From Bacillus benzoevorans (GTDB taxonomy: Bacteria; Bacillota; Bacilli; Bacillales; Cytobacillaceae): 58,533 nt of DNA. This document shows positions 52,736 through 58,533 of the stretch, one piece after another (within the stretch, counting starts at the first letter, position 1; each line of letters opens with the position of its first letter). Where the stretch lies: positions 1-58,533 of the forward strand of contig NZ_JACHGK010000023.1 in NCBI RefSeq assembly GCF_014207535.1, read 5' to 3'. Under the pieces are notes generated by a model that was given only the letters and a program-made list of their open reading frames with translations, was not told the origin of the DNA and ran no database searches. Made by a program: the position numbers and the translations under genes.

Positions 52736-53179
52736 GTGAATGTCATTACATCGTTTGCTGAGAAAAAAAGAATGAAGCAAATCAATTATGAGAAATCCGT
52801 TCTGCGTGAAATCTCCCTGAAGGTATTAAAGGAAAGGGTGCAGCAGTTTTTTGGCTCCTTCCGTCTCACACAGAGCCTGGTTATGAATCGGGGAATAGAA
52901 GAAGCTTGTTATGATGTGGCCATTGAGGCTTTTTTATTAGGCGCCAGTCTAAGCCGCTTCGGTCTTTATGGTGAAGAAGTAAATCAGGTTAAGCTGCGCT
53001 GCCAGAATGAAGAAAAGCACATTGTCGATACATTATATAATTTTATGCTCTACTGGGGCAGCGGTGATGAAGGGGTGATGAGCGAATCCCTTTATTATCT
53101 TTGCGAGCAATATATTAACAGCTGGTGGATGGATGGTTTTTATAAAGGGGAAAAACGGATTAAATTAAAGCTGCATTAA
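52736..53179 (+). CDS. ybaK: YbaK family protein of unknown function (DUF2521)
   Basis: This 147-residue cytoplasmic protein matches the B. subtilis YbaK family in sequence feel and position before cwlD; no catalytic motif is visible. It is rich in basic and aromatic residues, with NRGIEEACYDVAIEAFLLGA near the middle. The GTG start at 52736 follows AGAGGTGAAAAACTT. A perfect 7-bp hairpin CTGTAGT-TAAA-ACTACAG (52700-52717) lies just before the ribosome-binding site. ybaJ, which precedes it in B. subtilis, is absent. Confidence 0.85.
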   Translation: MNVITSFAEKKRMKQINYEKSVLREISLKVLKERVQQFFGSFRLTQSLVMNRGIEEACYDVAIEAFLLGASLSRFGLYGEEVNQVKLRCQNEEKHIVDTLYNFMLYWGSGDEGVMSESLYYLCEQYINSWWMDGFYKGEKRIKLKLH

Positions 53180-53192
53180 CCCCTTTAATCAA

Positions 53193-53494
53193 ATGCGCCT
53201 TGGCGTATTTGTGCCCGATTTTTTTCACGCCCAAAGCGCCACATCCTGTCGCGCTGAGCCCGATTGACTTTTCTAAGAACTAAAGTTCTAAGAAAAGCCT
53301 TATGGCTTCGCCTGACTAGGACGTCCTGTCCGTCGTCGAGCTTGCTCGAAAAATTTCCTTTGAAAAATCGAGGCATCCGCCGGAGGCTTTAACTTTATTC
53401 AGCCGGGGTTTGAACCCCCACTGAATTGGTAAAGTTAATGCATTTAACCAGCCACTTATAGAAGTGGAGGACACTTCTACTGAATAAAGTTAAA
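53193..53494 (+). repeat. Composite hairpin element between ybaK and cwlD
   Basis: About 300 bases, more GC-rich at the 5' end than their surroundings, packed with local hairpins: ATGCGC/GCGTAT (53193-53208), AGCGC/GCGCT with ACA/TGT (53235-53255), a 30-nt hairpin with one A-A mismatch (53268-53297), GCC/GGC (53297-53306), GGAC/GTCC (53319-53331), CGAG-CTTG-CTCG (53337-53348) and GCATCC/GGAGGC (53373-53387). The 3' third is bounded by a perfect 15-bp inverted repeat (53388-53402 and 53480-53494). No credible protein is encoded. It could be a structured ncRNA, a guide-RNA-like relic, or a MITE-like repeat. Confidence 0.6.
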
Positions 53495-53495
53495 T

Positions 53496-53562
53496 GTTCT
53501 ATCAAGCCCCCTCGTCCCATATATTGTATGAGAAGGACGAGTTGGGGGGCTTGATAAAGAAC
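53496..53562 (+). promoter_or_regulatory. Long hairpin covering the cwlD ribosome-binding site
   Basis: GTTC (53496-53499) pairs with GAAC (53559-53562), TATCAAGCCCCC (53500-53511) perfectly with GGGGGCTTGATA (53545-53556), and TCGTCC with GGACGA inside. The hairpin ends at the base before the cwlD ATG and contains the only Shine-Dalgarno-like run (TTGGGGGG, 53542-53549). No T tract follows. Confidence 0.8.
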
Positions 53563-54282
53563 ATGAAGAAAAAATGGAAGGCTATATTATTTATGCTGGG
53601 ACTCACCGTCCTGTTCTTTGTTTTACAATATGATTTCTCAGAAGATAACACATGGAAGCCGTGGAATCTTCCGTTATCGGGTAAAGTGATATTGATCGAC
53701 CCGGGTCACGGGGGACCTGACGGAGGTGCCGGTGATAAGAATGCACTGGAAAAAGATATTGCTTTAGATGTCTCATTAAAAATGAAACAGTATCTTGAAG
53801 AGCAGGGTGCATTCGTGATGATGACACGCGAGGAAGATAAAGATTTGGCAAACAAAAGTACGCGTGGGTACAGTAAAAGAAAGACGGAGGATTTGAAAAA
53901 AAGGCTGAACATCATCAATGAATCCAACGCAGATCTTTTCATCAGTGTTCATTTAAATTCCATTCCTTCTCCACGCTGGAGCGGCGCTCAGACCTTTTAC
54001 GCCCCTCATCATAAAGAAAATGCAAGAGCAGCAAAGTTTATTCAAGATGAATTTAAAAGGAACCTAAAAAATACAACACGGGAAGCGAAGCCGATTAATA
54101 ATGTTTATATTATTAAACACGCGAAAAGACCGGGCGTCCTCGTTGAAGTCGGTTTTCTTTCCAATCCAAGGGAACAGGCAAATCTGAAGAAGAAATCCTA
54201 TCAAGATATGCTGGCAGAGTCGGTCTATCTTGGTGTATTACGCTATTTTACAAATGAAAAGGAAATAAAAATCGTTTACTAG
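53563..54282 (+). CDS. cwlD: N-acetylmuramoyl-L-alanine amidase CwlD (spore cortex)
   Basis: CwlD removes peptides so that muramic-delta-lactam can form in spore cortex, which germination enzymes need. It has 239 residues: an N-terminal membrane segment (about 7-23), then an Amidase_3 domain with DPGHGGPDGG (zinc ligands), SVHLNSI and VEVGFLSNP with the catalytic glutamate. ATG 53563 gives the family start MKKKWKAILF; the frame is open upstream to 53494, through the hairpin, and is not counted. Confidence 0.95.
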   Translation: MKKKWKAILFMLGLTVLFFVLQYDFSEDNTWKPWNLPLSGKVILIDPGHGGPDGGAGDKNALEKDIALDVSLKMKQYLEEQGAFVMMTREEDKDLANKSTRGYSKRKTEDLKKRLNIINESNADLFISVHLNSIPSPRWSGAQTFYAPHHKENARAAKFIQDEFKRNLKNTTREAKPINNVYIIKHAKRPGVLVEVGFLSNPREQANLKKKSYQDMLAESVYLGVLRYFTNEKEIKIVY

Positions 54283-54304
54283 ACGTCTCGATGACGTCTT
54301 TTTG
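54281..54304 (+). terminator. Terminator of cwlD
   Basis: AGACGTC-TCGAT-GACGTCT followed by TTTTG, overlapping the cwlD stop codon. Confidence 0.85.
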
Positions 54305-54425
54305 TGCGAAATGCACATATTAAATATATATGTAACGGGATTGCTGTGATTCAAATAATGGTAATGGCTGCTCTTTGTAGTATATACTGAAAATTAGAAG
54401 ATTAGAAAAGGTTGGTGCATATGAT

Positions 54426-55478
54426 ATGTTTACTGCAGAACAAGCAAGAGAACTGATAAATCCGTTAAAAGAGCCTTTCTTACATATATCTTTAGCAGAG
54501 TTAAATGCTATTGAAGAGATCAAGGTGAAGGAAGAAAAGAACCATGTGAGTGTTAAGGTGGCAATTGCCAAAACTGGAACAGCTGAGCAGCTTCAGCTTC
54601 AGAATCAAATTGTCGAAGCATTGAAGGGTGCAGGGGCTGAAACAGTGGGGATCCGCTTTAGTGAATTGCCGGAGGAAGTGCTGGAGAAATACCGCGCCGA
54701 AGGAAGCGAAGGAGCAAAGGGCTTATTAGCACCGGGCAACAAGACGACTTTTATTGCGATTGCGAGTGGTAAAGGCGGTGTGGGGAAATCAACCGTTTCT
54801 GTGAATCTGGCTGTAAGTCTTGCCAGGCTGGGAAAAAAAGTTGGTTTAGTGGATGCCGATATTTACGGCTTTAGTGTACCTGATATGATGGGGATTACAG
54901 AACGGCCTGCTGTTCAAGGGGAGAAAATACTCCCAGTAGAACGCTTTGGCGTTAAGGTCATTTCTATGGGCTTTTTTGTAGAGGATAACTCTCCGATTAT
55001 TTGGCGCGGACCAATGCTTGGAAAAATGCTGAACAGCTTCTTTAATGAGGTTGAATGGGGAGATCTGGACTATTTATTGCTTGACCTGCCTCCAGGTACA
55101 GGCGATGTGGCACTTGACCTTCACCAAATGCTGCCTGCGTGTAAAGAAATTATCGTTACGACACCGCATCCGACAGCGGCATTTGTTGCAGCGCGTGCGG
55201 GTGTTATGGCCTTGAAAACAGAGCATGAACTTCTGGGAGTTATTGAGAATATGTCCTATTTTGAAAGCAAAGTTACCGGTGAAAAAGAATATGTCTTTGG
55301 TCAAGGCGGCGGTGAAAGACTTGCTGAAGAACTAAAGACAGAGGTTCTTGGTCAGCTACCGCTGGGGCAGCCTGACTGGGATGAAGATGATTTTGCTCCT
55401 TCTATTTATCAGGAAGATCACCGCATCGGTAAAATTTACAAAGAGATTGCGGAGAAGATAGTTAAGGCACTCAGATAG
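54426..55478 (+). CDS. salA: Mrp/NBP35-family P-loop ATPase SalA
   Basis: In B. subtilis SalA represses scoC and so controls exoproteases; relatives carry iron-sulfur clusters. It has 350 residues: a DUF59-like N-terminal domain (about 1-90) and a deviant P-loop SGKGGVGKST (114-123), with DADIYGFSVPDM after it. The C-terminal CXXC of cluster-carrying Mrp proteins is missing (SYFESKVTGEKEYVFG), as in SalA. The ribosome-binding site is weak. Confidence 0.93.
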   Translation: MFTAEQARELINPLKEPFLHISLAELNAIEEIKVKEEKNHVSVKVAIAKTGTAEQLQLQNQIVEALKGAGAETVGIRFSELPEEVLEKYRAEGSEGAKGLLAPGNKTTFIAIASGKGGVGKSTVSVNLAVSLARLGKKVGLVDADIYGFSVPDMMGITERPAVQGEKILPVERFGVKVISMGFFVEDNSPIIWRGPMLGKMLNSFFNEVEWGDLDYLLLDLPPGTGDVALDLHQMLPACKEIIVTTPHPTAAFVAARAGVMALKTEHELLGVIENMSYFESKVTGEKEYVFGQGGGERLAEELKTEVLGQLPLGQPDWDEDDFAPSIYQEDHRIGKIYKEIAEKIVKALR

Positions 55479-55494
55479 ATACAGCAAGGAATAA

Positions 55495-55535
55495 AAAACC
55501 GGGCATAAAACATATTCGTTTTGTGCTCGGTTTTT
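55495..55535. terminator. Bidirectional terminator between salA and gerD
   Basis: AAAACCGGGCATAAAAC (55495-55511) pairs with GTTTTGTGCTCGGTTTT (55518-55534) around ATATTC. There are T tracts on both strands, so it can end salA (+) and gerD (-). Confidence 0.9.
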
Positions 55536-55586
55536 TTCATGAAAAAGCCCCCCAACCTAAAAGGCTTGTGAGGCTGGATGTAACAG

Positions 55587-56168
55587 CTATGCATTTTCTG
55601 CTTTCTTTTCTTTGCCCTCTTTTCCCTTTTCTTCAGCGGCCTTTAACAGGAGTTCTTGTATTTTTGTTTGGTAGAGCGGGCTTTCAATTGTTTCTGTTAC
55701 GACCTGCTTCAAGTGCTCCCGATATTCATTGCTTTTTAATAGATCGCTCATTTCCTTGGCTAATTCAGGATCTTTTAGTACTTCGATTAATTTTCCGCGG
55801 TATTCAGGATCATTCATAAGATTTTTTAAAACCTGTTCCTGTTCTTTTTGCATACTTTTAGCGATCGTTTCGGTAAATTTTGGGTCCTGGAATGTTTTTT
55901 TCCAAAAATCTATACCCTTATCACTCGTCAAAGTAGTTTGAATGGTTTCAGTTACAATGGCTTGATCCATGATGAGCTCCTGCCTTAGCTTTTCATCGGA
56001 CATGACATCTTGAATGGCCTTTTTTCCATCATCCGTTTTTAATATATCAACAACCATTTTTTTCGTTTGCTCATAATCTAATTGACCATTGCCTGCCACT
56101 TCCTGATTACAGCCGGTAATAAGGAGAAGAGCAAGAAAAGGGAGGAGCAAAGAAATCACTTTTTTCAT
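55587..56168 (-). CDS. gerD: Spore germination lipoprotein GerD
   Basis: GerD clusters nutrient germination receptors in the spore inner membrane. It has 193 residues: a lipoprotein signal peptide with lipobox LITGC, then DYEQTKKMVVDILKTDDGKK and a long helical domain, ending in a charged, lysine-rich tail. ATG 56168 is used since AAAGGAG lies 9 bases before it; TTG 56174 is too close. It faces away from its neighbours and has its own sigma-G promoter. Confidence 0.95.
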   Translation of the reverse strand: MKKVISLLLPFLALLLITGCNQEVAGNGQLDYEQTKKMVVDILKTDDGKKAIQDVMSDEKLRQELIMDQAIVTETIQTTLTSDKGIDFWKKTFQDPKFTETIAKSMQKEQEQVLKNLMNDPEYRGKLIEVLKDPELAKEMSDLLKSNEYREHLKQVVTETIESPLYQTKIQELLLKAAEEKGKEGKEKKAENA

Positions 56169-56202
56169 TGACAATAGCTCCTTTCAGAATTGATCCTATT
56201 CT

Positions 56203-56232
56203 TAGAATGAAGAAATTCAGGACAAATTATTC
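56203..56232 (-). promoter_or_regulatory. Sigma-G promoter of gerD
   Basis: Read on the minus strand, GAATA (56232-56228) and CATTCTA (56209-56203) are separated by 18 nt and match the forespore sigma-G consensus GHATR / CATTHTA at every position. This fits forespore expression of gerD. Confidence 0.88.
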
Positions 56233-56267
56233 ATTTGAACCTGCGTCTAGATTTTTCAAGTTTTGGT

Positions 56268-56276
56268 TGGTACAAT
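56268..56276 (+). promoter_or_regulatory. Extended -10 promoter of kbaA
   Basis: TGGTACAAT is an extended -10 box with no clear -35, about 40 bases before the kbaA start. Confidence 0.45.
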
Positions 56277-56313
56277 CGTATTAAGGAAGATATACATAAT
56301 GGGGGATATGTTT

Positions 56314-57000
56314 GTGACAAGCCGAAATGTAGTTCATTTATTTTTTACTACCTTATTCATTGGAGGAGTTGTAACGGTTATTACTGGGTTCATTGTTCGC
56401 TGGAACGAATTTGAACCATATTTTATGAATTTCGATATCATAAAAATCTTCTCAACACTGCTGTGGCTGTTTGGCGTGGGGATGACTTTCAGTGCAATCA
56501 GCCAAATGGGGTTTTTTGCCTACTTAACTGTCCACCGTTTTGGGTTAGGGATTTTTAAAGCACCCTCTTTATGGAACGGGATTCAAATTGTACTTATTTT
56601 ATTTGTTTTATTCGATTTAGTTTATTTTCGTTACAAATCATTCGCAGAAGCAGGGGAAGGAATCCTGCCATATCTCGCTCCGGCTGTTATGATCCTCATT
56701 GTTGCTTCAATCGTTGCTTATTTTAAAGTGAGACAAACGAATAAAAGTGCCTTTATCCCGGCTGTTTTCTTCATGATTGTCATAACAGTCATTGAATGGG
56801 TACCTGTATTGCGACCGAATGAGACGAGCTGGGTTTATTTAATGATTTTTCCACTATTAGTTTGTAACACCTATCAATTGCTTATTCTTCATAGGCTGAA
56901 TGAGAAGTCCCAAAAGGAAAGGGATGAACGTTCAAAAGAGAAGGGGAATAAAGCATCCGCTGCTAAAAAGGCGGGGAAAAAGGCAGCAGAAAAGCACTAA
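56314..57000 (+). CDS. kbaA: KinB-signalling pathway activation protein KbaA
   Basis: KbaA is a membrane protein that helps KinB start the sporulation phosphorelay. It has 228 residues, about six hydrophobic segments, and a lysine/alanine-rich cytoplasmic tail somewhat longer than in B. subtilis. GTG 56314 has GGGGGA 8 bases upstream; ATG 56299 with AAGGAAGA upstream is an alternative. Confidence 0.9.
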   Translation: MTSRNVVHLFFTTLFIGGVVTVITGFIVRWNEFEPYFMNFDIIKIFSTLLWLFGVGMTFSAISQMGFFAYLTVHRFGLGIFKAPSLWNGIQIVLILFVLFDLVYFRYKSFAEAGEGILPYLAPAVMILIVASIVAYFKVRQTNKSAFIPAVFFMIVITVIEWVPVLRPNETSWVYLMIFPLLVCNTYQLLILHRLNEKSQKERDERSKEKGNKASAAKKAGKKAAEKH

Positions 57001-57035
57001 TCTGCTTGCAGGATAAAAAGTAAAAGGTACAGTAG

Positions 57036-57073
57036 AAGGGTGAGCCGCCAGATCAATCAAGCGGCTCACCCTT
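57036..57073. terminator. Terminator between convergent kbaA and pdaB
   Basis: AAGGGTGAGCCGC (57036-57048) pairs perfectly over 13 bp with GCGGCTCACCCTT (57061-57073). The right arm reaches the pdaB stop codon. T tracts are weak on both sides. Confidence 0.8.
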
Positions 57074-57825
57074 TATTTAATTTCTGAGGTTTTTGTTTCT
57101 GCATTGGCAATCATTTCTGAGACTGTAACAAGTTCAAGATTTTTCTTTTTTAGTGTATCCAGAATGAGCGGGAGTGCTTTTTCTGTTTGTATTGCCGAAT
57201 CTGAGGCGTGAAGCAGAATGATATCGCCCTTCTTGGCCTTAGAGACATTTTGGTTAATAGTCCTGACCCCTGGGTTCGTCCAATCCTTGGAATCGATACT
57301 CCAGTGAACCATTGTATACCCATATCGCTGCGAAATCTTTAAGGCTGCATGATTAAAATGTCCGGTTGGGGCACGCAGGAGCTTGATGTTATTAATATTC
57401 AGCTTTTTAAAAGCTGTCTGGGCTTTGGCAATGTCCTGGCCAATCTGCTTCTCCTCCACCTCCGAATAATCAATGTATTCATATCCCAGCATTCCGATTT
57501 CATAACCTTCTTTGGCAATACGGCTTACGAGCTCGGGATGTCTTTCTGCCCATGATGCCGACAAAAAGAAGGTAGCCGATTTTACTCCTTGTTCCTTTAA
57601 TGTATCGAGAATAGGTTCAGCCTTCTCATCACCCCACCCAATATTGAAGGTTAATGCTACATCCTTTTCCCCTTTATAAATGGCCTTTGGTCCGTCCTTT
57701 GTAGAGAAAACAGGAACTTGAACAGTATTTCCGATAAATAAAAACCAAGCGGTGAAAAAAGCAGCTACACCAATAACTAAAATTTGTTTTATTATTTTAC
57801 CATTCAGTACATAAAAAAAGTTCAT
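57073..57825 (-). CDS. pdaB: PdaB-family polysaccharide deacetylase (spore)
   Basis: PdaB is needed for stable B. subtilis spores. It has 250 residues: an N-terminal membrane anchor (about 12-32), then a NodB-homology domain. Motif 1 reads TFNIGWGD, where the deacetylase family has TFD, so the catalytic-base aspartate is asparagine. Motif 3 reads RAPTGHFN instead of RPP. The fold is intact, with WSIDSKDWTNPG and LLHASDSAIQT. ATG 57825 follows GAGGTGATGGG on the minus strand. Deacetylase activity is doubtful. Confidence 0.9.
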   Translation of the reverse strand: MNFFYVLNGKIIKQILVIGVAAFFTAWFLFIGNTVQVPVFSTKDGPKAIYKGEKDVALTFNIGWGDEKAEPILDTLKEQGVKSATFFLSASWAERHPELVSRIAKEGYEIGMLGYEYIDYSEVEEKQIGQDIAKAQTAFKKLNINNIKLLRAPTGHFNHAALKISQRYGYTMVHWSIDSKDWTNPGVRTINQNVSKAKKGDIILLHASDSAIQTEKALPLILDTLKKKNLELVTVSEMIANAETKTSEIK

Positions 57826-57856
57826 CCCATCACCTCGTCCCAAACACTCCTATTCA

Positions 57857-57885
57857 ATCCTATGAGGGAATAAAAAGAAAATGAA
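57857..57885 (-). promoter_or_regulatory. Possible sigma-E promoter of pdaB
   Basis: On the minus strand TTCATTTT (57885-57878) and CATAGGAT (57864-57857) lie 13 nt apart, similar to sigma-E -35 and -10 sequences but with mismatches. Confidence 0.35.
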
Positions 57886-57991
57886 CTATTAATTCATAAA
57901 AAAGAGTAAGTTTGGAAAAAACTACATTAACTAAGAAAAGCGGAAGCAAAAACTTTTACTTATCTTTATTTTATAAACAGGGGGCATATAG

Positions 57992-58240
57992 ATGCTTGGA
58001 ATGCTTTTAGGTGAAATGGAAGTCAAAGAGATTCAATATTTATTAAAAAGGGAAATGGATGAAATCATCTTTGATCTGGAAGACCATCGAATTGATGTTT
58101 TAGTAAAAAGCGCAATGGAGGAACGATATAAAATATTGTTTTCTTTGTTTAAACGAATATCCACACATAAGGACTGTTTAAAGTATATGAGACCAAAGCA
58201 AAAAGGAAAACAAAACAAAAATAATATAAAAAAATGTTGA
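57992..58240 (+). CDS. Small acidic-to-basic protein of unknown function
   Basis: This 82-residue protein is not recognised. It starts at ATG 57992 with a good CAGGGGGCA site 8 bases upstream, which argues that it is translated. The first 60 residues are a mix of acidic and basic residues likely forming helices (LGEMEVKEIQYLLKREMDE); the last 15 are lysine- and asparagine-rich. No membrane segment or motif is seen. Its stop codon overlaps the -35 box of the following rRNA promoter. Confidence 0.7.
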   Translation: MLGMLLGEMEVKEIQYLLKREMDEIIFDLEDHRIDVLVKSAMEERYKILFSLFKRISTHKDCLKYMRPKQKGKQNKNNIKKC

Positions 58241-58265
58241 CTTATAAAATGCCATTTGTTATATT
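58237..58265 (+). promoter_or_regulatory. rRNA operon promoter P1
   Basis: TTGACT (58237-58242), 17 nt, TATATT (58260-58265), preceded by an A-rich stretch that may act as UP element. Confidence 0.85.
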
Positions 58266-58321
58266 AAATAACGTCGCTGCTGAGCAAGGGAATAAGTTCA
58301 AAAAACTTTTCGTAAAAACAG

Positions 58322-58350
58322 TTGACACACAAAAATAAAAATGTTAAATT
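58322..58350 (+). promoter_or_regulatory. rRNA operon promoter P2
   Basis: TTGACA (58322-58327), 17 nt, TAAATT (58345-58350), in tandem with P1 as usual for Bacillus rRNA operons. Confidence 0.8.
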
Positions 58351-58382
58351 ATTAAAGTCGCTTTCAGGTGACGTAAAATGAT

Positions 58383-58402
58383 TGCTCTTTGAAAACTAAA
58401 CA
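58383..58402 (+). promoter_or_regulatory. rRNA leader boxA antitermination site
   Basis: TGCTCTTTGAAAACT is the conserved Bacillus boxA, where NusB and S10 (rpsJ in this window) load onto rRNA transcripts. Confidence 0.85.
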
Positions 58403-58466
58403 AACAAAAACGTCAACGTTAATTCTAGTTGTTTTAACAACAAATTTTATGAGCTAACTCATACTC

Positions 58467-58533
58467 TTTATTGGAGAGTTTGATCCTGGCTCAGGACGAA
58501 CGCTGGCGGCGTGCCTAATACATGCAAGTCGAG
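58467..58533 (+). rRNA. rrs: 16S ribosomal RNA, 5' end
   Basis: The window ends 67 bases into a 16S rRNA. GAGAGTTTGATCCTGGCTCA and GACGAACGCTGGCGGCGTGC are the universal start, and the TGCCTAATACATGCAAGTCGAG end fits Bacillaceae. Confidence 0.97.

Noticed and set aside
53185..53376. 63-codon minus-strand frame inside the hairpin element
   Set aside because: It runs through the stems of the element, has no ribosome-binding site, and its composition only mirrors the hairpins.
53398..53425. tRNA T-arm-like sequence GGGG-TTTGAA-CCCC
   Set aside because: No acceptor, D or anticodon arm around it; it is one of the element's hairpins.
53517..53533. Sigma-E -10-like CATACAAT on the minus strand in the cwlD hairpin loop
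   Set aside because: It would read toward ybaK, has no partner -35, and arises in a palindromic loop.

Overview
This window is a chromosomal segment of a low-GC, endospore-forming member of the Bacillaceae. The evidence is the gene order, which follows the Bacillus subtilis 10-to-15-degree region almost gene for gene, together with four spore genes (cwlD, gerD, kbaA, pdaB) and the sporulation sigma factor sigH. The genus cannot be fixed from this window alone. It starts inside a 5S rRNA gene and ends 67 bases into a 16S rRNA gene, so it spans exactly the DNA between two rRNA operons, as a contig broken at rRNA repeats would.

Layout. (1) 1-5074: 5S end, then the CtsR-controlled protein quality-control operon ctsR-mcsA-mcsB-clpC behind a textbook CtsR operator. 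(2) 5166-15013: radA, yacL, the isoprenoid pair ispD-ispF, gltX, then a cysteine T-box riboswitch and cysE-cysS-mrnC-rlmB-rae1. (3) 15020-20452: sigH, rpmG-secE-nusG, the L11/L1 and L10/L12 ribosomal protein units with their leader RNAs, and the methyltransferase ybxB. (4) 20488-33146: rpoB-rpoC, ybxF, rpsL-rpsG-fusA-tuf. (5) 33314-47757: the S10-spc-alpha supercluster from rpsJ to rplQ, containing secY, adk, infA and rpoA. (6) 48102-52567: ECF transporter core ecfA1-ecfA2-ecfT, truA, rplM-rpsI. (7) 52736-57825: ybaK, cwlD, salA, gerD(-), kbaA, pdaB(-). (8) 57992-58533: a small unknown ORF and the tandem promoters, boxA and start of an rRNA operon.

Most genes are core transcription and translation machinery, co-oriented on + and separated by strong intrinsic terminators and structured leaders. 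Only gerD and pdaB face the other way.

Departures from the expected map are the main interest. disA (c-di-AMP synthase) is absent between radA and yacL. map and the following KOW-domain gene are absent between adk and infA. ybaJ is absent after rpsI. PdaB carries substitutions in two NodB-type active-site motifs. Between ybaK and cwlD lies a roughly 300-nt array of hairpins with a perfect 15-bp inverted repeat and mutually exclusive pairings, followed by a long hairpin that buries the cwlD ribosome-binding site. This is the best candidate for an undescribed structured RNA or non-autonomous mobile element here. No CRISPR array, transposase, prophage or tRNA gene was seen.
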